Below, one piece after another: positions 47,687 to 59,300 of a stretch of 64,000 bases of DNA (position 1 is the first letter of the stretch; every line of letters starts with the position of its first letter). The stretch is from Chromobotia macracanthus (taxonomy: Eukaryota > Chordata > Actinopteri > Cypriniformes > Botiidae), in assembly GCA_036877525.1 (NCBI GenBank), contig JAZGTH010000067.1, positions 6,204,501 to 6,268,500 on the forward strand. The letters run 5' to 3'. The translations under genes and the position numbers were made by a program. The notes under the pieces are model-generated. The model did no database searches and was not told the origin of the DNA. It was given only the letters and a program-made list of their open reading frames with translations.

Positions 47687-50600
47687 TCAAAACTCATGCG
47701 ATGGCAAGGGTTGATATCTGTTCCTCGATGTCCTGGATCTGTAGACAGCTGCTCCGCACACCATGGCAACTGTTGCTAGGAGACAGCCAGCGATGACAAC
47801 AAGGTTCATATTCACACCTTGGCTTATAGTGACCTCTGAAATGTGAGCAAAGGCAGTGGTGATTAGAAACATGATTGTGTGAAAATCTGCTCCACAAACT
47901 ACATGGACTACAGAAGCGACATTGCGTCTTACGTGATGCGCTTCTCAGCCGCAGGGGACCCTGGGAAATGAAGTGACTGGCGGTCTGGATTATAGCCTCT
48001 CTTTTGTGAATATGGCGGGGTGGTGGACCTACTGTGTTCTTAATACAGCCTTCAGAACAGCGCGTTTTGGGATTATTGGCCTCACATATGACGATTGAGC
48101 AACTGATGAACACCTGAAAAAGACAGGAAAAAGAGACATTATCGATTGTATGTAATGTTCCGTATTGTTTATTGCAATATATATGCTAACCTTACCTGGT
48201 TGTGGAGCCCAATGAATTGGAAGGCCTCCATTCCAAACTGGACATAGGGTTGGTGATTTGTGAAAATCTGGACAGTTTCATCCACATTGCATCTGAAATT
48301 AGAAAACACATTTGATTTATTTATGGACAAGGAACTGGGATTTCATGAGCTATAGATGGGGCTGGTCCTTCTACCATCAGGTTTGCCCTGCATTAATGTT
48401 AGCAGAGGGCGATGTGATTATTTTAATGACATTAGTCTTAGATCAGGGGTCTCCAATCCATGTTCCTGGAGGTTCACAGACCTGCAGAGTTTAGCTCCAA
48501 CCTACTCCAACACACCTGCCTGGATGTTTCAAGCAGCCCCTAGACTTTGATTAGCTGCTTCAGATGTGATTCATTATGGTTGGAGCTAAACTCTTAGGGT
48601 CTGTGGACCTCGATAGAGACCTCTGTCATAATGTGAATACTGTGCTTTTTCCACTAAATAGAATGGATGTATTTTAATCAACCAGAGTGTTTGTATAGTC
48701 TTACCCATTTGTGATGATGGGGTAGGAGACTGGGTAGTTGGGATTATCGTAGGGTGTAGCTACACAGGACTCAATGAAGATCTCAGTGTTTTGGACTGGA
48801 GTAACAGGCTCAATCTTCATGTAGACCATGTCACCCACATCATACAGCAGTGGGTAGGAGTTTGGATTAAATTTGTCATAGAAACTTGCAGAACGATAAA
48901 ATTCAAACTGATAGCTGAATGAGCCGAAGCCTCTCTCTGTGAAGTTGATCGCCGGTCTGTGAGTGTCAAACTCCAATGTAAGGTTGCTTCGTTTCTGGTA
49001 CTTGCACAGGAATTCAATTTCTAGTTCATGATTCCTGGTTATAATGTCCTTGGGGTCGTCGGACGTAATGATTTCATTCTTGAAGATGAGTTCATTTTCA
49101 TTCTCCTTTAAAGAACAGATGTTTTGAAATAGTTTAGCTGTTGTTTAGTTTAGCTCAAGATGTAATTGTCAGCAGGCTTGCATCTTTATAATCAGCTTAA
49201 ACAAACAATTTTAAACTGTAAAATAAGTTTTTCAAACACTGCTTATGTAACAATGTTAGGTTGTAAAAATGTTTAATTAATTTCCATTAAGCAACAAAAA
49301 TGTTCTGAACATTCCCAGAGCTTTCGAAATAACATTTTTTAGATGTTGTATTAACTTTACTTGATTATAAAAATGTTAAATCAAAGTTTTAAATTCTGTA
49401 ACATTTAAAACATTCCACTAACAACTTAAAAATAATGTTTTTGATATATGATATATAATGTTAAAAAATTCTACTAACGTTACTGCAAGATGTTTTTGAT
49501 AACTTTGAGAAAACGTTTAAAGAACATTAGCCAACATTCTGAAAATTGTTCCCAGCTGGGTGGGGTGTCTCACCTCCATTTCAGTGCCACAACCATTCAG
49601 AGATGTGCTGGTAAACACATGGGTGTTATTGGAGTAAACCCGACACGATGGATCTATTAACCTCAAGTGTTTGTCGTTGATTCGTTTGATGGTAGATTTC
49701 TCAACTGCCACAGACATTGAGTTCTGTGAGCAGGTTACATGTGCTTTGGGTCCTAAAAAGAAAAATCATGTTTTTATATTATATTTCAATGGTGATATTA
49801 TATTTCTATGGTAATGCAACAGCATTTACCAACACTTCTCAAACAAACAATTCATGCAGATGTATGGAATCAGAAAATGGATGTTGACATCTTTAAAAAT
49901 AAACTTAATTCATTCATTCATCTTAAAAAATGTCTTTCCCATAAATAACATTATTTTTGCATTATCATGTAAATAAATCAAATTATCAAATAAATAAACT
50001 GCTTCACCTACCTTCAGCTTCCACCTTTACAATGACACACCTCATTTCTGACTGGTAAATGTTGGACCTTAAGATGGAACGATTTCAATTACCAATCATG
50101 ATATAATGTGATTCTGTAATATGTTTATAACCAAGTGAAACATACCCATATTGTCCCTCTGCAATGAAGCAAAATGGAAAGTGCTGGCCATAATTCTCTG
50201 CAGTGGGTGTCCAATTAATCACATACACCCCAGCAGAAGTTGTGTGTTTTGTGCTGTTCAGAGGTCCACTAATGATGACATCAATGATGCTGGAGGACCA
50301 AATAAAACAATTGAAAAATAAACTAAACAACTAACATAACTTCCAACTGTTAAACCACAGAGATCCCAGGAGTCTCAGGACACGTTCTGGAAAGTTGTTA
50401 AAAATTAATCTTTAATTTGACAAGCCCTTTTAAATACTCAACAGTTATAGCACAGAGTGCTATAATACAATGCTATGATATGAAATACAATGCACCAATC
50501 AAAGATGTCTGTCTGCATGTGTACAAAGACCAACTTCCAAACATGGTGGGGAATGAATCCAGTATTTTGCAGATGTACCACCACTAAATATCCATAAAAC

Positions 50601-53600
50601 ACCAACATTGTTCACACTAGACAGTCTGAAGTCCAACAATAATTGTCTTTAAATTTATTGTTAATGTTGGTGACTATATTACAAGTGGTTGTGATGCAAT
50701 TTCTTGAAGAATTTCTTTCTTCAATACTCAACCTCATTAATTAAATGTTGATCAGTTATTAGTGCTGAGAACATCACAACTCATGGAACAACTGTGTATG
50801 TCTGTACTTTCTGTAGTCATGCTATTGTCATCCTGTAGAAGATTGTTATGTCTTTTGTTCTAATACATTTTCTGAAACTCTTTTGGTGAGTTTCTTCTGT
50901 TTTTTTTTCAGTTAAATACACAGTTTAAACATAAAAAAACAGTACAAACGTAATCTTTTTCCAAATACCTTGACAAAGATGCAAAAGGTTTTATTCTGAT
51001 TTCAAGTTCCTGGTTCACACGAGCCAGCAGTTGTTCTCCATGCTGAGGTGTTGGCTGAAGGAACCGTGGTAGATATTCACCTTCAATGCAAGATGGTGCT
51101 GGACCATCAACTGAAACAGAAACATTAACATGAGCAGAGGTTGCAGTATAATTTTAAAGCACTTTTTATGATCATCCAAAACTTAATACCTAAAAATTAT
51201 ATTTTAGTAACCGTAATACTAAATAATACCTTGGAGAGAAAACTGAAGAGGTATTTTGCTCATTGATAAAGTGCTAGCTGGTTCAATTGTGGTTGTTCTC
51301 GGTGCATCCGTGGTTGTTGACGATGCAATCGTGGTTGTTGTCGATGCATCTGTGGTTGTTGACGATGCATCTGTGGTTGTTGTCGGTGCATCTGTGGTTG
51401 CTGTCGGTGCATCTGTGGTTGTTGTTGGATGAACAGTGGATGTTGTCGGTGCATCTGTGGATGTTGTCGGTGCATCTGTGGTTGTTGTTGGATGAACAGT
51501 GGATGTTGTCGGTGCATCTGTGGTTGTTGTTGGATGAACAGTGGATGTTGTCGGTGCATCCGTGGTTGTTGTCGGTGCATCTGTGGTTGTTGTCGGATCA
51601 ACTGTGGTTGTTGTCGGTGCATCCGTGGTTGTTGTCGGTGCATCCGTGGTTGTTGTCGGTGCATCCGTGGTTGTTGTCGGTGCATCTGTGGTTGTTGTCG
51701 ATGCATCTGTGGTTGTTACGATGCATCTGTGGTTGTTGTCGGTGCATCCGTGGTTGTTGTCGGTGCATCTGTGGTTGTTGTCGGTGCATCTGTGGATGTT
51801 GTCGGTGCATCTGTGGTTGTTATCGATGCATCTGTGCTTGTTGTCGATGCAATCGTGGTTGTTGTCGGTGCATCTGTGGTTGTTGTCGATGCATCTGTGG
51901 TTGTGGTTTCAAAATTGTTTTTAATTGAACGTCGGCCTCTGATGACATTGTTTGGATGTTTTGTCACTGATGGTTGGTTGGTGTAGGACAGAATGATCCT
52001 CTGCTTGGGGAAGTCCTCCAGTACCAGCTCAAATGAGTAAACTCCTTGGAGCCACGTGTAGGCATACGACAAAATGCACTTATTCTGAAAAATAAAAACA
52101 TGTTGTGAACCTTTATGGCTAAAAAGTAAAATATTTTGCTGCCCCATGGCGTTTTAATTTTGGTATTCTAATTTGCATAATACAACAGAAAGTATTTTTC
52201 ATGTAAGACATCAATGAGAGAATATACAGTATTTTACTCTCACCTGATCCAAAGAAAAACCAGCTGGTTGGTTGCAAGTTCCGCATTCTTCATTGTGACT
52301 AAGTCCATATCTGCATCTGACCTGGTCACCATCAGGATCAAAGGCTAAAAGATTGTACTGCCTGGGACAGTTTTGTGGAACCCTAGAAACACCCAAAACA
52401 GTAATAATTAAATGGGTTGTATTTATATTTTCATTTTAGCCAAATAATAATGGAATAGTAATTTATATTTAATCATATTGAGTGGATCTCATAATTACAA
52501 TAATAAATAAATAGACATTTAAGCCTATTAATCATTGTTTAAAAATAGTTTTACCTAACAAATGGTAGTGTGGTAGTGATTGGAGATCTATTGGGCTGTG
52601 AGGTGTCCGATCTCACTCCAAGGTCAATATGCGTGAGAAGACTCCAGGGTCCAGTTGTGGTGACTGTGTTAAAGATCCAGCAGCAACTTTGCTTCCTGTT
52701 GACACATGTAAAAGTTTCATCACATCAATTTGCATTTGACATCTGTTTTACAATGTTTAAGTGATTGGTTCTGTTCTAAACGTGTGCGTACATCCCAGCC
52801 AACAGGGAACATTCTAGAACGATGGCTAATGTTCCCTAAAGTGCTCTCAAAGGTATCCAAAAGTTCTTGCAGTAACGTTAGTAGAATGTTTTTAATGTTA
52901 TGAATATCATATATCAAAAACATTATTCCTAAGTAGGTAATGTAATATTTTAAAAATATTACACAATTAAAAATGTTTAAATAATTCTCCTGTAACCAAG
53001 CAATAATGTTAATACAACGTCTAAAAACTGGACGTTTTGATCGTTTCTAGAGCTTTTAACATTTTTGTTACTTAACATTATTGAAATACAAATGTCCGCT
53101 TGTAAATATAGCTATGTAGACTTGGCTTGTCAGCTCGCAAGGCAAAATGTTCAATGCTCTCGTCCTTTTGTAAGTCGCTTTGGATAAAAGCGTCTGCTAA
53201 ATGACTAAACGTAAATGTAATGGAAATGTTTAGAAAACATTTTACAATCTAAAATTGTGGAGTAATTGAGGAGTAAATATACAGTATGTACTTACAGCAG
53301 CCGAAATGGATTGTTTGTGGGAACCGTTCTTGTTATGATCCCCTCAGACTGACACCATTTGTTGCCATTAACACTGGAATCTATCTGACCGCTCACAAAC
53401 TTGTTCTCATAGCCACAGTCTCCAGCCCTGCATGCCCAGTATTCATATGGGTAACAGTCATGGTAGGTTGCCTTGAAGCGAAGTTCCACCTGTAATAATC
53501 CACATTTTATAAAAATGAACTTACTGACTGCTAAAGGCTGACAGGAACACCTGAAAGGAACACGTGACAGGAACACCTAATGTATTCCTGTAGCTCTGCA

Positions 53601-53983
53601 GGTAGCGCATTGCTAAGCAGCACAAAGATTGTGGGTTCGATTCCCAGGGAACACACATACTGATAAAATATGTTCCTTGAAGGTACTGTAAGTTGCTTTA
53701 GATTAAAGTGTCTGCCAAAAACATAAATGTAAATGTAAAAGCCTAAAACTGTAGTTGACACATGCACATGAAATTTCAGCACATCCTTTGTTTTAAAATA
53801 TTACCATCATTAACCCAAACAGATATTGGTTCTCCTCATTAAGTTCCTGAAATCAGTTCTCACCTTGTACGATCCATCAGAGTTCCGTCTTGAGTTAAAA
53901 GTCATTGAGCCTCCATAGAAGTGTGAGGCTGTGACTGTGGTGAGCAGTACCAGCAGAGTCAGAAACAGAGAGATTAGATACAT
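47687..53983 (-). CDS. ZP-domain membrane mucin-like protein, gene 2 of tandem array (one-base deletion in repeat)
   Basis: Paralogue of gene 1 with the same 13-exon plan: 53864-53983, 53296-53489, 52555-52695, 52244-52382, 51230-52084, 50969-51110, 50146-50289, 50012-50067, 49574-49752, 48705-49105, 48196-48292, 47933-48113, 47687-47835. Signal peptide MYLISLFLTLLVLLTTVTA; N-terminal module SHFYGGSMTF, with GDCGYENKF, CCW, DPDGDQVRCRYGL and VLEDFPKQR; RGRR at 247-250; then a long linker made of 7-residue repeats of the TTTDAPT type. The second module (DVIISGPLNSTKH, CFIAEGQYG), ZP module (DPSCRVYSNNTHV, LNGCGT, FIESCVATP), dibasic HKRE, GPLRLR and a membrane anchor (about 893-915) follow. 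Exon 5 is 855 nt where phase requires 856: one base is missing at about 51717, giving a TAA inside the repeat. With that base the protein would be about 932 residues. Function unknown; probably a cell-surface or secreted glycoprotein. Confidence 0.86.
48443..48620 (-). repeat. Short interspersed element in ZP gene 2 intron
   Basis: Starts CAGGGGTCTCCAATCCATGT, with CTGCAGAGTTTAGCTCCAAC, CACCTGCCTGGATGTTTCAA and GGTTGGAGCTAAACTCTTAG; ends near TGTGGACCTCGATAGAG. The two halves are partly inverted, as in the common fish element beginning 'GGGTCTCCAA'. A shorter relative is at 37149-37265. Confidence 0.65.
49235..49562 (+). mobile_element. MITE-like element, family M1, in ZP gene 2 intron
   Basis: Begins near AATGTTAGGTTGTAAAAATG and ends AACATTCTGAAAATTGTTCC followed by CAGCTGGG. 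It lies between the exons at 48705-49105 and 49574-49752 and runs up to about 10 bp from the latter. Confidence 0.75.
51285..51907 (-). repeat. 21-bp coding tandem repeat (mucin-like linker of ZP gene 2)
   Basis: About 29 units. The plus-strand unit is GCATCTGTGGTTGTTGTCGG plus T; on the minus strand it encodes Thr-Asp-Ala-(Pro/Ser)-Thr-Thr-Thr. Variants give TSTVHPTTT and TIAST. Because the unit is a multiple of three, all six frames stay open over long stretches, which produces many spurious ORFs. The Thr clusters are dense potential O-glycosylation sites. Confidence 0.95.
52794..53262 (-). mobile_element. MITE-like element, family M1, interrupted by an L2 end
   Basis: Reverse orientation: CCCAGCCAACAGGGAACATT at the left and ACGTCTAAAAACTGGACGTT in the middle. 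The element breaks near 53085 and resumes near 53219 with AATGGAAATGTTTAGAAAAC. The intact copy at 41010-41295 has the two sides directly joined (TTACTTAATGGAAATGTTAG), so the interruption is a later insertion. Confidence 0.75.
53088..53220 (+). mobile_element. L2-type 3' end nested in an M1 element
   Basis: ATGTCCGCTTGTAAATATAG at the 5' side and GTCGCTTTGGATAAAAGCGT, CTGCTAAATGACTAAACGTA at the 3' side. It matches the noncoding end of the LINE at 31735-31870. Confidence 0.75.
53582..53740 (+). repeat. tRNA-derived SINE with L2-type tail (intron 1 of ZP gene 2)
   Basis: TTCCTGTAGCTCTGCAGGTA, box B GTGGGTTCGATTCCCAGGG, tail GTAAGTTGCTTTAGATTAAA and TGTCTGCCAAAAACAT. Confidence 0.85.
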
Positions 53984-54556
53984 GATGATCAGAGCTCAGA
54001 TCAACTAACTACTATCCAGCACCAGGCTCCACTTTTAAAGTACCTGATGGAGGAAATGACAGCCAGTCATGTCGTCATTACCAGAAAGGTAAAAGGAAGA
54101 CAAATAATATATATTATAGTAAGGAATGATTGACAGTTTTCATGTTCTATACAGCTAACAATAGCACAGCACAGAAGACAGTCCTGGGAACTTTTTATAG
54201 ACTGTTTTACAACATTTTAAAAGCTCACGTGTTTCAGATTCATTCAGCATTGTTTATAGAAGAGCTTTTGTGATTTTATCAAAACATAGTCAGGGTTTTC
54301 CTTGTTTTGCTGGGCACACATTTAAAACCTAAAAAGAAAACAAACCAGTTGAGCTAAGCAAGCAAATAAATCAAAGCAGGACTAAATTAGTAACTGGTGC
54401 TGGATGTCATGTGTTCTGAAATGCATGTGTTCTGTTCTAAAATTAGATCTCCATATCTATTTTTATCTACTAGACAATGTCTTGCACCTCCCATAAGCAC
54501 ATACAGTATACAGTAATTTTAGTATAGCAAATTTCTTGCAGTCATACAAGTCCCTT

Positions 54557-54916
54557 TGTCAGGGACGGGGGAGGGAAGTACCCAGACAAACCAGCGCCAT
54601 GAGCAAAACTAAAACAATAACTTGACACTGGCATTTGACACAAGACAGTAAGCAAAACAGACCAGCACAGGACCAAACACAAGGGCATTACATAGGACAG
54701 AAACCAAGGCAGGTAATGAGGACAGACAGGTGGGAGAACTTAACTCATGACAGGAGGATAAATGAGGGAACGAGAGGGCGGGGTCAGGAAACGTGACAGG
54801 AGAGCACGTGGCACAAAGTAAACAAACAATGTGCTTCCACAAGTAACAAAGACAGAGCATAAGTCTAGATCCTGACTCCAGGATCTAGACTCCAGGATGA
54901 AGCCAGGACCCTGACA
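54557..54916. mobile_element. Putative MITE with TGTCAGGG ends
   Basis: The left end TGTCAGGGACGG and right end GGACCCTGACA are inverted with respect to each other for about eight to ten bases. The interior is noncoding, purine-biased on the plus strand, and contains the near-repeat of CTAGATCCTGACTCCAGGAT. It abuts the start of the 30-bp minisatellite. Class undetermined. Confidence 0.45.
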
Positions 54917-54937
54917 TTCTTATACTATCTCCTGTCA

Positions 54938-56370
54938 CAAGAAGAGAAGAGATAGTGTAGCAATAGAGGAGCTGGAGGAGATAGTGTAGCAAGAGAGAAG
55001 CAGAGAGGAGATAGTGTAGAAAGAGAGAAGCAGAGAGGAGATAGTGTAGAAAGAGAGAAGCAGAGAGGAGATAGTGTAGAAAGAGAGAAGCAGAGAGGAG
55101 ATAGTTTACCGAGACAGAAACATAGAGGAGATAATGTAGAAAGAGAGAAGCAGAGAGGAGATAGTTTACCGAGACAGAAGCAGAGAGGAGATAATGTAGA
55201 AAGAGAGAGGCAGAGAGGAGATAGTATAGCAAGAGAGAAGCAGAGAGGAGATAGTGTAGAAAGAGAGAAGCCTGAGGAGATAGTGTAGCAAGAGAGAAGC
55301 AGAGAGGAGATAGTGTAGCAAGAGAGAAGCAGAGAGGAGATAGTGTAGCAAGAGAGAAGCAGAGAGGAGATAGTATAGCAAGAGAGAAGCAGAGAGGAGA
55401 TAGTGTAGCAAGAGAAAGCGAAGGAGATAGTGTAGCAAAAGCGAGAGGAGATGTGTAGCAAGAGAGAAGCAGAGAGGAGATAGTGTAGCAAAGAGGAGCA
55501 GAGAGGAGATAGTGTAGCAAGAGAGGAGCAGAGAGGAGATAGTGTAGCAAGAGAGGAGCAGAGAGGAGATAGTGTAGCAAGAGAGAAGCAGAGAGGAGAT
55601 AGTATAGCAAGAGAGAAGCAGAGAGGAGATAGTGTAGCAAGAGAGGAGCAGAGAGGAGATAGTGTAGCAAGAGAGGAGCAGAGAGGAGATAGTGTAGCAA
55701 GAGAGAAGCAGAGAGGAGATAGTATAGCAAGAGAGAAGCAAAGAGGAGATAGTGTAGCAAGAGATGAGCAGAGAGGAGATAGTGTAGAAAGAGAGAAGCT
55801 TGAGGAGATAGTGTAGCAAGAGAGAAGCAGAGAGGAGATAGTATAGCAAGAGAGGAGCAGAGAGGAGATAGTGTAGAAAGAGAGAAGCTGGAGGAGATAG
55901 TGTAGCAAGAGAGAAGCTGGAGGAGATAGTGTAGCAAGAGAGAAGCTGGAGGAGATAGTGTAGCAAGAGAGAAGCAGAGAGGAGATAGTGTAGCAAGAGA
56001 GAAGCAGAGAGGAGATAGTGTAGAAAGAGAGAAGCTGGAGGAGATAGTGTAGCAAGAGAGAAGCAGAGAGGAGATAGTATAGCAAGAGAGGAGCAGAGAG
56101 GAGATAGTGTAGCAAGAGAGGAGTTGGAGGAGATAGTGTAGCAAGAGAGAAGCAGAGAGGAGATAGTATAGCAAGAGAGGAGCAAGGAGGAGATAGTGTA
56201 AAAGGACAGGAGCAGAGAGGAGATAATGTAAGAGGAGACAAGCAAAGAGGAGACGATGTAGAAAGAGAGGAGCAGAAAGAGAAGAACAGAGACAGTGAAG
56301 AGAAAAAGGGAGAGTGTAGAAAGAGTGAAGCAAATGGGAGAGAGTGTAGAGAGGAAATAACAGGATGAAA
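54938..56370. repeat. 30-bp minisatellite, about 45 units
   Basis: The plus-strand unit is GAGATAGTGTAGAAAGAGAG plus AAGCAGAGAG. Variants have GCAAGAG for GAAAGAG, ATAGTATAG for ATAGTGTAG, and shorter 28-nt units with CTGGAG in place of CAGAGAG. One strand is almost pure purine apart from a T pair. Since 30 is divisible by three, the minus strand is open in all three frames; the longest ORF is 513 codons of Leu/Ser/Tyr/His-rich text. Unit decay increases toward 56200-56370. Confidence 0.95.
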
Positions 56371-59300
56371 GAGTAGAGAAGAAGGGGCTCAAATGAGATG
56401 AGAGCTGCTATGAATCCTGATTTCACCCTGAGAGAGGCTTCAGCCTAATGTGAGCAGACCTACAGCAGCTACAGTTGAACAATGTTATGGGTCACAGTTT
56501 GTTCTACTGCCTGTCCTAAAATTCCTAATTCAGCCATACTGAATGATGTTTTTCTTCTTCTGAGGTAATTTTCAACTTGGTTCCGGGATTATATTAGTAC
56601 CAGTAATGAAATTCCACCTGACATATGTTGGAATCATCTTATATCATAACAGCTTTCATTGATGAGAACATGATTTATTTTTATCCTGTTTCCAGCATGT
56701 ACCATCCCTTCATCTGTTTATATCAGTGTGAAGGAATTTATGTATTTTTTTTTTAAATAGATACCATGAATAAAAACATAAACCAGTCTAGCTAGATGAT
56801 TAGGTAACAACATGAACAAATCAAATGAAGTCATGACTAGATATGCAACAGAAGCAGAATTTCCCACAAATGCATCAACGCTTGCCAGCCTTCATACAGT
56901 AAGAGCCAACCTTCAAACCGCAGACTTATTTACACAGTCTGTTGCTTAAAGAAACTCAATGAAAGAAAACACAATGTGCAATTTCATGAGTCAGTTTAAG
57001 CTGAAAACATCTTTACAGAAAATAAATTCTAACAATGATTCTAGGACAGATACAATGGAGTAATATTGATGTTAAAATATAAGCAAAAGCTGTACAGAAA
57101 CTATTTACAATCTTCAAACTTTAAAATGTTCTTCCATGCATTAAAACCAAACTTGGGCCCTTGTCCTCTTGCCACAAACAACATCAACAATAAAATGTAA
57201 ATGAAAATTCAGAGAAATGCAGGAGATAATGTTTTCATTATTTGATTACAATCTGATTTGGTTCAGAAAAAAATAACTCTTTACACCAAATTATAATGGT
57301 TTATTTAGAAATGGCCTTCATAAAATATAAACCTCACCATGTTAAATAGATTTCACTAGTTGCATCATGTTCAGATATCAGGTATAAGTTATTTAATCTG
57401 TTGTATATGTAAATAATTTAGTTCTCATTTATTAGTGGCTTTCCCAGCAACTACACGGATATAAGTATTTTAAACTAGTAAAAATACTTTCTAGTTTTGT
57501 CTAGACAAAACAATGCAGACTAACAGAATGACATACCAGATACTATGAATGATAGTCAAAAATACCACCCATCATGCAAAAAGAAGCTGAAAAATAAAAG
57601 AATGATCAAATGATAAATGGTAATATGATGGAATAATACATGTGACATTAGAACACACCAGAGTGTGGAACGCGTTCATTTAGTCATTTGAGTGACAGCA
57701 ACCAATTAGAGTCCACTGTCATTCCTTCTGCATGTGCTAAGACAACAGACAATGTTTGTTTCTTATGCTTGACAGTGCACAAGATCTTAAGTATATGAAT
57801 GTTCACAGTTTTGATTTTGGGCACTAAGAGTGATTAGTACAGGTTTACTTTCAGATTTATAATTGAATGCTGAATACTGTTAAAAATTGTCCCTCTTGAC
57901 TCAAATTGCTTTGCTTTGTCATTTCTGCTTGCATCTCCTCTGAAATTATGGCAGTTTAACTGATGACTAAATTTTACTGCAGAAGTCATACATAAATATT
58001 TTTAAACACTGAATGTACTATATATGTACTGACCCAATAACTTACCCTCAGATTTCATTTGTACCTGCTTGGGTTATTTAAAAATGTTATAAAAAAAGAA
58101 TGAATATTGCACCAACAATGTTCAATAACAATGTTCCATAGCTTTGGCAATATGAACCAACAAAAACAAAATCAGGAAATTCATGAAATTTAAAGGGGTA
58201 CTGTACTCAGAGTATACACACTGTACACTTTTACAAACTTTCCAAAACAATTTCTCAATCATGAAACACTCGGATATTAGTGAAGCAGTAGAACCTGTTA
58301 TTCTATTTTAGTGCATAAAAATGCTTCAGTCCATGTAACTGAGCTCATATTTGTGTGACACCAGTCAATGCCTTAATTTTAAGATTGTTTTTAGTTATTC
58401 TTACTAATACATAATAATTGACTTGCCATCCTGTAAACCACTGTTTATTCAGGCTGTTAAATGAGAGTTTATACGGCAGTGCACATTTTCAATGCTCAGC
58501 ACAATGCTCATTCTGCTCTTTGACAAGGTTCATAAAGTGCTGACAGGAGGGAATCAGATTCTCACAAATGTTTTTGTTTGTTCTTGACATGAACAATGAA
58601 CAATGGAGACTGTACTCTGATCATTTTTGTCCCCTAGTGAGTTTTCATCTGGCATGCAAATGGACATTGGAAGTTGTGTTTGCTTTCTGTTTGAAAAGTT
58701 GCATTAAATGACTGCCCGACTTCCCTAAAGAATAACTTTAAACAAACTAGTCTTATACTGTGGAGAGGTAGATCTTCCAAATATATACCAGACAAAGAGG
58801 AAACAGAGTGTAACCAACACCCACAAATATGTATAGTATGTACACTATGTGTGTTTGTATAAACTGTACATATACAACTTCTAAATTGTAAGCTGTGTGT
58901 ATCCTTCAGGTATACTTCTAGTTTATAGCAATGCCATCTTGAAAGTTATTGATTCAAGTTATTTTTAATGGAAATGAGAGAAAAACATACACATTCTTCT
59001 GTTTTTATAGTAGGTTTGTTTTCCTTGTCACTGTATGACTAACTACATACACGTGTAATTGCAATACAAAAATACCTCATGATCAAAACCAAAAGATACT
59101 TAAACCATTAAAATGACTTCACCACAATAGCCAATGAATTTGAAAACCCCTGTTTTAAATTTTTTTTTTCACTTTTTTAACTTAACACTGATCAGATATC
59201 TTCTACTCTTTAGTCACTATGTTTTATCTGCTTGTTTGTTTGCAAATATTGTCTGTCTTTGTGTGATGATTGACAGTTTTTTCATTTTTTACAGTGGTTT

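Noticed and set aside
51260..51986. Open frames on both strands over the 21-bp repeat (e.g. MHRQQP- and CCRCICG-type text)
   Set aside because: Shadows of the TTTDAPT coding frame of ZP gene 2; only that frame agrees with the flanking exon sequence and splice phases.
54885..56426. Long open frames (513, 438 and 408 codons, minus strand) over the 30-bp repeat
   Set aside because: All three minus frames are open because the unit length is a multiple of three. The predicted text is a monotonous Leu/Ser/Tyr/His repeat without start context, splice signals or known domain. Treated as satellite DNA.
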